Assembly (NCBI RefSeq): GCF_048820975.1
Contig: NZ_JBMEUF010000001.1
Span: forward strand, 1,240,001-1,304,000
DNA length: 64,000 nucleotides
Reading direction: 5' to 3'
Source: Glaciecola sp048820975
GTDB taxonomy: Bacteria > Pseudomonadota > Gammaproteobacteria > Enterobacterales > Alteromonadaceae
Positions 1 through 10,000 of this stretch are shown in pieces. A model generated the notes under the pieces. That model was not told the DNA's origin, did not search any database, and worked only from the letters and a program-made list of their open reading frames with translations. The translations under genes were made by a program, and so were the position numbers. Positions within the stretch are counted from its first letter, which is position 1, and the number at the start of each line of letters is the position of its first letter.

Positions 1-38
1 AATTCAGAAAGCATTGCAGAGCCGAACAGAATGAGCAT
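1..38 (-). CDS. purL: PurL N-terminus (partial, runs off the window)
   Basis: Only the first 12 codons are inside the window. Read from an ATG at 38-36 on the minus strand they give MLILFGSAMLSE, which fits the conserved start of phosphoribosylformylglycinamidine synthase (E. coli begins M-EILRGSPALSAFR). PurL makes FGAM from FGAR in purine synthesis. The divergent neighbour is mltF, the same arrangement as in E. coli, and this adds weight. The identification rests on a dozen residues plus synteny. Confidence 0.65.
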   Translation of the reverse strand, partial: MLILFGSAMLSE

Positions 39-282
39 GATATGAAGTCCACTAGTTGTGCTAATTAAACCTGTAAGCCTTAATTAGACTTACAAAAATT
101 AGGCGCAAGTATAGAGGAATTAATCTATTTTGATAAGCGCTTTACCACAAGAAAATAAGCAAGAATTTAGACCTTAGTGGGTAAAAAAAACTAAAGCATG
201 CGTGATTTACAATTTATCACTAGATAAAAAGCAGAATATTGTTCACAATCAGAGTATGCATATATTATTTATCGCCAAGAGT

Positions 283-1752
283 ATGATTTTACTATTTTTT
301 AAAAAGCGCGCCCTTCGCTTAACATCAATAGTGACTCTTTTATTATTAATTAGCAGTTGCCAACCTGAGGGCAACACCACGGTATTGTCTAGGATAATTG
401 ACGATGGCGTGATTAAAGTGGGTTCAATATACGGGCGCACTACCTATTACAATGGCCCCATTACCCAAGAGGGCTTTGAATATGAACTTATGCAGGGTTT
501 TGCTGAATATTTAGAGGTGAAGCTGGAAGTTTACCCTTATTATTCTTATGCCGAACTGATTGACCAATTAGACAAAAAACGCGTAGATGTATTAGCTGCC
601 AATATCACCATGACAGAGGCTCGTAAAAAAGCATATAAATTCGGCCCTGCTTATCAAACACTAAATTTTGAATTGGTTTATCAAAAAGGTAAAGACCGCC
701 CGCGAAATATAGACGAATTAGACGGAGCACTAACCATTATTGCCAACGATCTTTATCGCGAACCCCTACAAGCCAAAGTTGAAGAGTTCAATGACTTAAA
801 ATGGGAAGAGACCGCCGAGAAAGATATTGAAGAGTTACTCGAAATGGTGGCGGCAGGTGAACTTGACTACACCATATCTGATTCAAATATTTTGGCTGTT
901 GCTAGGCGGCGCTATCCCAACCTAGGAATAGGCTTCTCTATTACTGATTCCTTGAAAATTGCATGGATGTTAAACAAAGATACTGATGACTCGCTACGTG
1001 CAGCCTTACTAGAATACTTTGGAAGCATACAAGCAAGCGGCAAACTTGCGGTGTTAGAAGACAAATACTTTGGACACGTTAGAAGTTTTGATTTTGTGGA
1101 TACCCGCGCCTTTATGCGTGCAGTTAAAAGCAAGCTTCCTGTATATAAAGAAATGTTTGTCACTCATTCAGGTGAATTAGATTGGCGATTACTTGCTGCC
1201 ATTGCATATCAAGAAAGCCATTGGAACCCCAAGGCAATCTCACCTACAGGAGTTCGCGGCATGATGATGCTAACTCAAGCTGCTGCAAAAGATATGAAAG
1301 TGCAAAAACGAACCGATGCAGAGCAAAGTATTAGCGGTGGCTCGCGATATTTCGCCAGCTTGCTAGCTCGTATTCCTGCACGTATACAAAGCCCTGATCG
1401 TGTATGGATGGCATTAGCTGCCTACAATATTGGCTTAGGGCATTTGGAAGATGCTCGTAAAATTACTGAAAAATTAGGTTATAATCCTGATTTGTGGATT
1501 GATGTAAAAAAACACCTACCCTTATTGCGCCAGAAGAAGTATTATAAGTTCACTCGTTACGGATATGCTCGTGGTAACGAAGCCGTCAACTATGTCGACA
1601 ACATCAGAAGATACTATGACAGTTTATTGTGGTTAGAAAAAAACCAAGATACGCCTTCACTTAGCATCCCCGATGATGAACTGGAATTAGACAGTGATAT
1701 AGATGACGAACAAGCAATTATGGAACAATCAGAAACAACAGAGAATAGCTAG
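283..1752 (+). CDS. mltF: Membrane-bound lytic murein transglycosylase F
   Basis: A periplasmic enzyme that cleaves peptidoglycan glycan strands with formation of 1,6-anhydro-muramic ends. An open frame runs upstream to a GTG at 202. I prefer the ATG at 283 because it directly precedes a basic stretch, a hydrophobic segment and a lipobox (ISSC, Cys26), so the protein should be an outer-membrane lipoprotein of 489 aa. The N-terminal half (about 35-270) is an SBP_bac_3-like regulatory domain. The C-terminal half is a lysozyme-like SLT domain with AIAYQESHW, whose Glu (about residue 311) is the catalytic acid, followed by SPTGVRGMMMLT and the AAYNIG motif. The C-terminus is acidic and variable. 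Divergent from purL and convergent with tadA, as in E. coli. Confidence 0.95.
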   Translation: MILLFFKKRALRLTSIVTLLLLISSCQPEGNTTVLSRIIDDGVIKVGSIYGRTTYYNGPITQEGFEYELMQGFAEYLEVKLEVYPYYSYAELIDQLDKKRVDVLAANITMTEARKKAYKFGPAYQTLNFELVYQKGKDRPRNIDELDGALTIIANDLYREPLQAKVEEFNDLKWEETAEKDIEELLEMVAAGELDYTISDSNILAVARRRYPNLGIGFSITDSLKIAWMLNKDTDDSLRAALLEYFGSIQASGKLAVLEDKYFGHVRSFDFVDTRAFMRAVKSKLPVYKEMFVTHSGELDWRLLAAIAYQESHWNPKAISPTGVRGMMMLTQAAAKDMKVQKRTDAEQSISGGSRYFASLLARIPARIQSPDRVWMALAAYNIGLGHLEDARKITEKLGYNPDLWIDVKKHLPLLRQKKYYKFTRYGYARGNEAVNYVDNIRRYYDSLLWLEKNQDTPSLSIPDDELELDSDIDDEQAIMEQSETTENS

Positions 1753-2226
1753 TAAGTTTATTGGATAAGCCCCTCGCAACAACTCAATTATACTTTCGTA
1801 TTGAACTTTCCTAATTAAATTTGTCAAAAAAACGACATAAAACTGTCATTCATTTGGTGTATTTCTTGCTTATACTTAAGTCACGATTACATAAAATGTA
1901 ACGATAGATTGAATTTCCTATTCTATATATGGATACACTCGCTTTGCCGCTTAGCGGTTTAAACTAAAGTATAAAGTATTCTTTACAGCAATTATGAAAT
2001 TTAAACTTAGTGCTTCGGTCTTTTATTGGGTTAAGACGTAAATCACAACTAAGCTTGAAGAAAAATAAAGCTTTATGATTACATTGCCGATAAAACAAAC
2101 AGTTAGGCAACTAAGTTAAAATGAAAAAGCTAAAGAGAAATTAGCAAAAGCAAAAACAATGACGTGGTCATTGAATACGCAAATATTGAAAAAGATATAT
2201 TTGTGCCGAAGAAATGAGTAACAATT

Positions 2227-2379
2227 ATGAAGACAAATAATAGTATGAACAGAAATAGAAGATTAAAAAACAGTAACCAAAGAAGAACTTTACTTAAAAA
2301 GCTACATCAGCGTGTATTAGTAAGAAGAAAGCAGTTTGCTAACGCAGACATGAATGACGATTATCAACAAGCTTGCTAA
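2227..2379 (+). CDS. Small very basic hypothetical protein (50 aa)
   Basis: An ATG-to-TAA frame of 50 codons lies in the 670-bp gap between mltF and tadA. The product starts MKTNNSMNRNRRLKN, is rich in Arg/Lys/Asn/Gln in its first 36 residues and ends in a short acidic tail with a terminal Cys. I do not recognise the family. The composition suggests RNA or ribosome binding, but that is only a guess. A strong hairpin with a T-run on the plus strand starts 49 bases after the stop and could terminate its mRNA. The ribosome binding site is weak (GAG/AGTAAC region). It could be spurious. Confidence 0.35.
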   Translation: MKTNNSMNRNRRLKNSNQRRTLLKKLHQRVLVRRKQFANADMNDDYQQAC

Positions 2380-2425
2380 ATAAATAATTAAACGCCCGAA
2401 GTATATTTAAGATAGACAACACTCG

Positions 2426-2926
2426 TTAAAGGCCATTAGCAATATTATGTTTTGCTTTCATGGCCTTTTTTAATGCCCTTCTTTCCTTAAAAAACGCACT
2501 CAAATTTTCACTACATTGGGTTTCTAACACACCGCCTATTACATCAATTTTATGATTAAGCTTTTCGTGCTGGGCTAAATTCATAATGCTACCAATGGCA
2601 CCTGCTTTGTAATCATAAGCACCAAATACTAAGGTCTTTATTCTGCTGTGAACCAATAAGCCTGCGCACATGCAGCAAGGTTCTAAAGTCACATATAAAC
2701 TAGCATCAAGTAATCGATAATTTTTAACGTGTTTAGCGGCATCACGTATCGCCACAACTTCAGCGTGTAATGATGGATCGCAATGCGTGATGGTTTGATT
2801 ATGCCCTCGGCCCACAATTTCATTATTTATTACGACAACAGCCCCTACTGGCACTTCATTTAAGCTAAGAGCAATTTCAGCTTCAGCCATTGCCTCTTGC
2901 ATAAAAAATTCGTGTTCGTTTGACAT
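2426..2926 (-). CDS. tadA: tRNA-specific adenosine deaminase
   Basis: Deaminates A34 to inosine in the anticodon of tRNA-Arg(ACG). It has the cytidine/deoxycytidylate deaminase fold: the zinc ligand and proton shuttle HAE (about residues 54-56) and the second zinc site PCCMC (Cys two apart after Pro). NYRLLDASLYVTLEPC is typical of TadA; the more common second-site motif is PCVMC. I start at ATG 2926 (MSNEHEF...), which lines up with E. coli TadA. A GTG five codons upstream (2941) is also open. Length 166 aa, normal for the family. It is convergent with the mltF side, as in E. coli. Confidence 0.93.
   Translation of the reverse strand: MSNEHEFFMQEAMAEAEIALSLNEVPVGAVVVINNEIVGRGHNQTITHCDPSLHAEVVAIRDAAKHVKNYRLLDASLYVTLEPCCMCAGLLVHSRIKTLVFGAYDYKAGAIGSIMNLAQHEKLNHKIDVIGGVLETQCSENLSAFFKERRALKKAMKAKHNIANGL
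2428..2471 (+). terminator. Rho-independent terminator overlapping the tadA 3' end
   Basis: The arms AAAGGCCAT (2428-2436) and ATGGCCTTT (2460-2468) enclose a second short stem, AGCAA/TTGCT. T-residues run to 2471. The T-run is on the plus side only, so it terminates transcription coming from the mltF/small-ORF side. The hairpin doubles as the last codons of tadA. Confidence 0.6.
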
Positions 2927-3096
2927 ACAGGAAAGTTTCACCGTTACTTTTTAGCGATTAATTACGCTAATTATACCTCATATAAATGTTTAACTTTACA
3001 GAAATAAAATGACTTCTGTCATATAGACAGTGTTAATAGATTAACGTACTTTACTGTTATTATTTTTACACACCGTCTTTAATCAAGGAGATAAAC

Positions 3097-3330
3097 ATGG
3101 ATATGACTGCAATCGCAATAGTCGCAATCATCGCTTGGGCAATCGTTTCAATCACTAAAGGAGTGAAACCTAATAGAAAAGCACAAGCCAAGCAAACTGA
3201 GTTGCAAGCTGAACAAGAACAAATAAAGCAAGACATGCAGCTTATGTCTGAGCGCTTAGCCGTACTTGAAAAAATAGTGACCGATGAAAAGTATCATTTA
3301 AACAAAAAATTTGCGTCACTTAATAACTAA
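3097..3330 (+). CDS. PspB-like single-span membrane protein
   Basis: A 77-aa protein with one N-terminal transmembrane helix (residues 4-20), a basic stop-transfer segment (KGVKPNRKAQAK) and then a coiled coil of about 40 residues rich in Gln/Glu. The tail MSERLAVLEKIVTDEKYHL resembles the C-terminal half of phage-shock protein B (RERIQALESILD), which couples PspC to PspA under membrane stress. No pspA or pspC is adjacent, so a role in that system is inference. A good Shine-Dalgarno AAGGAG sits 7 bases before the ATG. Confidence 0.6.
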   Translation: MDMTAIAIVAIIAWAIVSITKGVKPNRKAQAKQTELQAEQEQIKQDMQLMSERLAVLEKIVTDEKYHLNKKFASLNN

Positions 3331-3543
3331 ACGCCTAGATTGCCGGTAATAAATCTTAAAGCGGTAATATATTGCCTTGTTATTAATAAGGACAATTCCC
3401 CCTCCCAACTGTGACTAGCATTACATAATGTTGAGGCATCATGAGCATTGTTGCCAGAAATATCGCAAGCCTAGCGCCTAGCAGTCGGGGCAGATTAAAA
3501 TTACATCTGAATTTGAAGTTTATTCCACCTCGCTCCTATTTTT

Positions 3544-3559
3544 TGGCATAGCATTTGCT
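3544..3559 (+). promoter_or_regulatory. Candidate sigma-54 (RpoN) promoter
   Basis: TGGCAT-AGCAT-TTGCT matches the RpoN consensus TGGCAC-N5-TTGCW at all but one base. The invariant GG (3545-3546) and GC (3557-3558) are exactly 10 bases apart. It lies in the 393-bp gap between the PspB-like gene and the diguanylate cyclase and points at the latter. The predicted start is near 3571, leaving a leader of about 150 nt. I saw no clear enhancer palindrome, and nothing else recognisable in 3331-3723. Confidence 0.45.
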
Positions 3560-3723
3560 AAAGTCATGACGTACGGAAAGTAAAAGCATGAACATAAATC
3601 TTTTATTTTTTATATTTGCTTATAAATACAACAAATTAACGCGTAGTAGCTTGTAAGCATAGATAAGTTGACACTGTACACAACGCAAGACATTTTATTG
3701 ACGGTAAACATTTGGAGTAAACA

Positions 3724-4632
3724 ATGGATATCAGTACCATATCACAAGAAGTACTAAGCGATACGAGCGCGTTTCACAAAGATGCTAGCGCGAATGCCGC
3801 TGTGTTGACAATGGCTGAATCTGCGCAAATTATGCGCACCATGTTATCATCTATCGATCTTGAAGAACTGTCGAGTGACTACTACACAATTTTAAGCGCT
3901 AAGCTACCTTGTACATCAATTAAGTTAGCTTTTGCCGACCAAGTTCTACGCACTGGTAAATCGAAATCTCAATCGCGTATTATGAAAATTTCAATTTACT
4001 ATGGCCATCCCTTTGGCACTCCACAGCATGCGCAATTAGCTTACTCATTCTCAAGAGTACTAACGCCCGTTCAACGTAAGTTACTATCAGAAATGCATAG
4101 CATTTTTGCAATGAGTTTGCGCCATGCTTTGGAGTACTACCGTATTAGCCAGTTAGCCACCAAAGACATGCTAACAGGCCTGGGAAATCGTACGAACTAT
4201 GACGAATCAGTTAGCAAGTTAATTAGTATTTGTAAGCGTAATAACGATGCTTTTGGTCTTTTAGTATTTGATTTAGATAATTTTAAGTTAGTAAATGACC
4301 GTTTTGGCCACCAAGAAGGTGATGAAGTCCTTATTGCATTTTCGGCTATTTTACAAAATTGCCTGCGCGATTCTGATCACGCTTTTAGGTTTGGCGGAGA
4401 TGAGTTTTGCTGCCTACTTATAGACAGTAACGCGGCTGCAAACAAACGAGTTGCACAGCGAATTACATCTTCTATTGAGAAGCATCCTATGTTTATTCAA
4501 CATGGAGTTTCTAGTAGTGTTGGCGCTACGTCATTTTTACCAAATGATAATGCAAGAAGCTTATTTGAACGTGCTGACAACGCGTTATACAAAGCTAAAA
4601 ACGCAGGCAAAAATTTATTTATTGCCGCTTAA
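3724..4632 (+). CDS. Diguanylate cyclase (GGDEF domain)
   Basis: Synthesises the second messenger cyclic di-GMP from two GTP. The C-terminal domain (about 140-302) contains DMLTGLGNR, the metal/GTP region VFDLDNFKLVNDRFGH and an intact FGGDEF active site (224-228). RDSD (215-218) lies five residues before GGDEF, exactly where the RxxD inhibitory I-site belongs, so product inhibition is expected. The N-terminal 130 residues show no transmembrane helix and resemble no sensor domain I know. The likely input is cytosolic. RBS GGAG precedes the ATG. It ends 7 bp from the convergent tilS. A possible RpoN promoter lies upstream. Confidence 0.9.
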   Translation: MDISTISQEVLSDTSAFHKDASANAAVLTMAESAQIMRTMLSSIDLEELSSDYYTILSAKLPCTSIKLAFADQVLRTGKSKSQSRIMKISIYYGHPFGTPQHAQLAYSFSRVLTPVQRKLLSEMHSIFAMSLRHALEYYRISQLATKDMLTGLGNRTNYDESVSKLISICKRNNDAFGLLVFDLDNFKLVNDRFGHQEGDEVLIAFSAILQNCLRDSDHAFRFGGDEFCCLLIDSNAAANKRVAQRITSSIEKHPMFIQHGVSSSVGATSFLPNDNARSLFERADNALYKAKNAGKNLFIAA

Positions 4633-4639
4633 GTATATA

Positions 4640-6076
4640 TCAGTAAGGGCTTGTATGAATCAAGGCAAGCCTACTAAAATTGCAGTTTGCAAACGCAGCC
4701 TCCAAAGCCTGTTTCACCTCACCGGTAGGCAACAATACCGCCACAATCTCAGTTTCGTACATAATAATAGGGCATTGCGCTCGCAGCATTGGGCTTATAC
4801 CCCACTCTTGAAACCACACTTTTAAAGACTTTCGAGGACGCTTAGCAGAAAATTTTGCTCGCAAATTACTGAGCTTATAATTAACATGTAATCCTTGTGC
4901 TGGCGCTTGTATCACAGTGACATGTTTATCTAATGTAGTGTCAACTGTCTTATCCTCGCTAAGTTGTTCGCAGCGCCACAATTCATTTATAACTTGCTTT
5001 GCGGTATCTAATTGAATTGCACTTAGCTCGCCTTTTGAAACAGGGCTAATCAGCAGTTTTTCTTGAAATTTTTCAATAAACCATGATTGCAGTTTTATGT
5101 AGCCTGTTTCGCTTTGCTCGTTATCTATTAAGCGTGTTACTTGTGAAAGCTGCGCTTGGCTTGGCATTTCACTTAAATACATAGCCAGCCAAAATCGCAA
5201 AAAACTAAGTTGAGTTGGCTTGGAAAGTTCACTTAATGGCTTTAATTTAGCGCTTAGGTCATTAGCTAAGACCTTACTTGCAATAATTTGCATGTACTCA
5301 TTGTTTACCGCCTGAGCATCTGCGCAGTGCTGTGCACTGCGCGCTATAGTGGCATGTATTTGAGGCCATCTGGCACTTAACAGTGGAATCACTTTATGGC
5401 GTAAAAAATTACGATCATATTGCTCGTCAGTATTTGACTCATCTTCTATCCACTCTAAATCTGCGTGGCGAGCGAATTGTTGCAATTGTGCTTGGCTGAA
5501 ACCTAGTAGAGGGCGTAAATACACAAACCCTTCTGCTTGAGTCCGCGCAGCCATACTAGATAATCCTTTTACCCCTGCGCCACGTTTTAACTGCAATAAA
5601 AATGTTTCCGCTTGGTCGTTTTGGTGCTGAGCAAGTAACACAAAAGGTTCGCCTGTTGCATCAGGGCTTGCAAGCGTTGGTTGCTCATTGACGTAGTCAC
5701 TGATTAATTGATAGCGAATATTACGCGCATCAGCTTCTAAGCTAGCTTGCTTGCGTTTTTTTACGTGATACGATTTACAGTGGAATTGGATATTACGCAC
5801 ATTACATTGATGCTCACAAAATTGCTGCCAAGCATTAGCATATCTACTGATGCCATGGTTGATGTGAATAGCGTGAATTGTATTTAGAAATAATTGCGGC
5901 TTGGCTTTTTTTAGCATGCTGCATAAGTGCAGCATAACCATGGAGTCTAAGCCACCACTTAAAGCAATAGTAAGGTGGCTGACACTATACGAGCTAGATG
6001 CATTAGTAGTTAATGCATTTTCAAGAGCATCGAGTAAATCAATGCCCAGTTTGTTTAGCGGTAAATTCGCATCCAA
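4640..6076 (-). CDS. tilS: tRNA(Ile)-lysidine synthase
   Basis: Ligates lysine to C34 of the CAU anticodon of a minor tRNA-Ile, changing it to read AUA. It has the ATP-pyrophosphatase P-loop SGGLDS (residues 40-45), the NHG segment (AIHINHGIS), RGAGVKGLSSM and the RPLLGFS and DESN motifs of the N-terminal domain (to about 240). A C-terminal substrate-binding region ends with the typical LRAQCPIIMYE-type stretch. 478 aa, slightly longer than the E. coli enzyme. It is the last gene of the long minus-strand run and starts 2 bp after the accA stop, so it is probably translated from the accA mRNA. Confidence 0.95.
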   Translation of the reverse strand: MDANLPLNKLGIDLLDALENALTTNASSSYSVSHLTIALSGGLDSMVMLHLCSMLKKAKPQLFLNTIHAIHINHGISRYANAWQQFCEHQCNVRNIQFHCKSYHVKKRKQASLEADARNIRYQLISDYVNEQPTLASPDATGEPFVLLAQHQNDQAETFLLQLKRGAGVKGLSSMAARTQAEGFVYLRPLLGFSQAQLQQFARHADLEWIEDESNTDEQYDRNFLRHKVIPLLSARWPQIHATIARSAQHCADAQAVNNEYMQIIASKVLANDLSAKLKPLSELSKPTQLSFLRFWLAMYLSEMPSQAQLSQVTRLIDNEQSETGYIKLQSWFIEKFQEKLLISPVSKGELSAIQLDTAKQVINELWRCEQLSEDKTVDTTLDKHVTVIQAPAQGLHVNYKLSNLRAKFSAKRPRKSLKVWFQEWGISPMLRAQCPIIMYETEIVAVLLPTGEVKQALEAAFANCNFSRLALIHTSPY

Positions 6077-6078
6077 TA

Positions 6079-7035
6079 TTAACAGTAACCAAAAGACATT
6101 AAACGCTCATAACGCTCTTGGAGTAAAGTCTCTTGATTGAGGCTTTGTAATTGCGCAAGCTGCTGTTTAATAGTGGCCTTTAAGTTAGAAGCCATATTTT
6201 TGTGGTTGCGATGTGCGCCACCTAAAGGCTCATCAACAATAGTATTAATAAGTCCTAGGTTTTTAATTTGTGGTGCCGTTACTCCCATTGCTTCGGCGGC
6301 AAGCGGGGCTTTTTCTGCACTTTTCCATAAAATAGATGCACAACCTTCAGGCGAAATAACTGAATAGGTAGAATACTGCAACATATTAACTCTATCGCCC
6401 ACACCAATTGCTAAGGCGCCACCAGAACCACCTTCCCCGATTACCGTACAAATAATAGGAACCGTGAGTTCTGCCATTACTTTTAAATTCATGGCAATGG
6501 CTTCACTTTGCCCCCGCTCTTCTGCGCCTACACCGGGGTATGCACCTGGAGTATCAATGAAGGTTAAAATAGGTAACTGAAAACGCTCTGCCATTTTCAT
6601 AAGACGCAAAGCCTTGCGATATCCTTCGGGCTTTGGCATACCAAAGTTACGTTTAATTTTTTCTTGTGTGTCGCGGCCTTTTTGATGCCCAATCACCATT
6701 ACTGGTGTACCATCTAAGTTCGCTAACCCACCAATAATCGCTTTGTCATCAGCAAATGCTCTGTCACCTGCTAATTCATCAAAGTCTGTTAACATATTGT
6801 TGATGTAATCTTGGGTATAGGGGCGCATTGGGTGACGCGCTACTTGTGAAATTTGCCATGCACCAAGCCCTGCAAATATTTTGCGCGTTAACTCGGCGCT
6901 TTTTTCTTGTAACTTGGTAATGTCTTCTTCAATGCCCACATCGAAATCACCGCCCTGATTAACAATGCGTAGCTCTTCTATTTTGGCTTCCAGTTCAGCA
7001 ATAGGTTGCTCGAAATCAAGAAAATGTAAGCCCAT
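6079..7035 (-). CDS. accA: Acetyl-CoA carboxylase carboxyltransferase subunit alpha
   Basis: With AccD it transfers the carboxyl group from biotin on AccB to acetyl-CoA to make malonyl-CoA, the first committed step of fatty-acid synthesis. 318 aa, against 319 in E. coli. The start (HFLDFEQPIAELEAKIEEL) is nearly identical to E. coli. The crotonase-like core shows GHQKGRDTQEK, FIDTPGAYPG and IGEGGSGGALAIG, which form the CoA-binding and oxyanion-hole region. It sits between dnaE and tilS, 26 bp downstream of dnaE. Confidence 0.97.
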   Translation of the reverse strand: MGLHFLDFEQPIAELEAKIEELRIVNQGGDFDVGIEEDITKLQEKSAELTRKIFAGLGAWQISQVARHPMRPYTQDYINNMLTDFDELAGDRAFADDKAIIGGLANLDGTPVMVIGHQKGRDTQEKIKRNFGMPKPEGYRKALRLMKMAERFQLPILTFIDTPGAYPGVGAEERGQSEAIAMNLKVMAELTVPIICTVIGEGGSGGALAIGVGDRVNMLQYSTYSVISPEGCASILWKSAEKAPLAAEAMGVTAPQIKNLGLINTIVDEPLGGAHRNHKNMASNLKATIKQQLAQLQSLNQETLLQERYERLMSFGYC

Positions 7036-7061
7036 TATATTTAGTCCATTTATTATTTTAA

Positions 7062-10000
7062 TTAATTGAATGCCAGAGCAACATTATCTTTGCCCAGCAA
7101 ATGAGTCAAATCACTTAACAACTCATCTTCTAATTTTACATACCAATTTGTACCAGAAACCATTTCCAAAGCTGCATCAGGATGTTCTACCTGTAAATGC
7201 AAAGGACATGTGCCCCCTTTGTATTGTGTAAGTATATCTTGTAATTTGGCAACTGACGATAAGGTACACGACGTTGTTTCTAATGATAACGATAATCGCC
7301 GCGCAAATCGACTTCTAGCCTCAACTAATGGCATGATTTCTAAGATGCTCATTGTAGTGCTTTCGCTATATCTATCAAAGCTGACCTGTCCGCTAATCCA
7401 AACTAGATTGTCTACGGCAAGCAGTTCTTCATATTGCTCAAACACATCGGGGCTTACGCGCATTTCCATGCGTGCAGACTTATCATCAAGCGTAACCAAT
7501 GCCCAGCGACGGCCTTGTTTATTCGTTAACACGCGCATAGCGTATATTAAACCGGCTGTTTTAGTATGCACATCGCGACGCGTTGGCATTAAGTCTTTCA
7601 CAGAGCAATCAATATAATGCTTCGTTTCAGCAATATATTGACTCATAGGATGGCCTGTTAAATATAGGCCTAATGTTTCTTTTTCGCCATCTAACCAAAT
7701 CTTTTCAGGCCATGGCGGCACTTCTTTATAGCTATGTTCAGTTTGTGCCTGCGTGAAATCTTCCATGCCAAACAAATCACCCTGCCCGGCTAAGGCTGCC
7801 TTCGCATTTTGCGCGGCAGCATCTATTGCATCTTTTAAACTTGCCATAATGGCAGCACGGTGTGGGCCTAATTTATCCATTGCCCCTGACATAATCAATT
7901 TTTCTAAAACGCGTTTATTGATTTTTTTCAAATCCACTTTGGCACAAAAATCGAACAAGTCTATAAACTCGCCTTGTTCTTCTCGCGCTTTAATAATAGC
8001 TTCAACAGGGCCTTCACCTACCCCTTTTATAGCGCCAATTCCGTAAACAATTTGCCCTTCTGCATTTACGGTAAATTTATGTTGGCCGCTGTTTAAATCA
8101 GGCGGAAGTACAGCTAGTTTCATATTGTTGCATTCGTCTATTAGCGTTACAACTTTATCAGTGTTATCCATATCAGCAGACATTACCGCAGCCATAAATT
8201 CTGCAGGATAATGCACCTTCAACCATAGGGTTTGATAAGACACTAAGGCATAAGCCGCCGAATGCGATTTGTTAAAACCATATCCGGCAAACTTTTCTAC
8301 CAAATCAAAGATTTTCATGGCTAAGTCAGGGTCAATATTGTTGCCTATTGCGCCCTCTTTAAATGAGCCACGTTGCTTTTCCATTTCTTCGGGCTTTTTC
8401 TTACCCATTGCGCGTCGAAGTAAGTCAGCCCCACCTAATGAATAACCTGACATTTCCTGTGCTATTTGCATTACCTGCTCTTGGTACAAAATAATGCCGT
8501 AGGTAGGTTCTAAAATAACTTCTAAACATTCATGCTGGTACGTAGCATCTGGATAGGAAATAGCTTCGCGACCATGTTTTCTATCAATGAAGTTATCAAC
8601 CATGCCTGATTGCAAAGGCCCAGGTCTGAACAAGGCTACCAATGCAATAATTTCTTCAAACACGTCAGGTTGCAGGCGCTTTATTAGGTCTTTCATACCA
8701 CGGGATTCTAGCTGGAATACAGCGGTAGTCTCAGCTTGCTTTAAATAACGAAAAGATTTTGCATCATTAAGCGGTATAGCAGTGATATCAATAGTTTCAC
8801 CTTTTACCTCTTTGATCATATCAATTGCCCACTGAATAATAGTGAGCGTGCGTAAACCTAAGAAGTCAAACTTGACCAAGCCCGCCGTTTCAACGTCGTT
8901 TTTATCAAATTGAGTTACCGGGTTCGCGCCCGTTTCATCACAATATAAAGGTGCGAAATCAGTAATGGTGGTGGGTGAAATTACTACGCCCCCAGCGTGT
9001 TTCCCTGCGTTTCGTGTCACGCCTTCTAGAATACGTGCCATATCAATGAGCTCACGTACTTCTTCATCTTGCTGATAGATTTCAGGTAGTCTTGGTTCAA
9101 CCTCAAAAGCTTTTGCCAAGGTCATACCGGGATCACCTGGGATCATTTTAGATATACGATCAACAAAACCATATGGGCGACCTAGTACTCGCCCTACATC
9201 GCGAATTACTGCTTTTGCAGCCAAAGTACCAAAGGTGATAATTTGCGATACGGCATCTCGGCCATATATTTCTGCTACATGATCAATTACTTCATCACGG
9301 CGATCCATACAAAAATCAATGTCAAAATCAGGCATTGATACCCTTTCAGGGTTTAAGAATCGTTCAAATAACAAGTCAAACTCTAGCGGGTCTAAGTCGG
9401 TTATGTCCAAGGCATAAGCCACTAAAGAACCTGCACCTGACCCTCTACCTGGCCCAACAGGAATATTGTTATCTTTTGACCACTGAATAAATTCCATTAC
9501 GATTAAAAAGTAGCCGGGGAACCCCATTTGATTAATTACTTTTAATTCAATTTCTAAGCGCTCATCGTATTCAGGACGCTTTGCTTTACGTTCTTCTTCA
9601 TCAGGAAATAGCTGTTCTAAACGTCGCTCTAAGCCAATTTCTGATTGCTTAACCAAAAATGCCTCTGTACTCATGTCACCGGTTGGAAAATTAGGCAAGA
9701 AATATTCGCCCAAAGTCATCTTAACGTTACAGCGTAGTGCTATTTGAACGGTATTTTCAATCGCCTCAGGTATGTCAGAAAAAAGCTCAAGCATTTCCTC
9801 TGGGGTCCGCAAATACTGTTGGTCAGTGTACCGTTTGTTGCGGCGATTATCGTCAAGCGTAAAACCTTCACTAATGCACACTCTTACCTCATGCGCTTCA
9901 AAGTCATTTCTATTTAAAAAGCGCACATTGTTTGTGGCAACAACGGGTAAGTCAAAACGCTGAGCGTATTCTAAGGCTTTTTCGATATAGTGGTTTTGCC

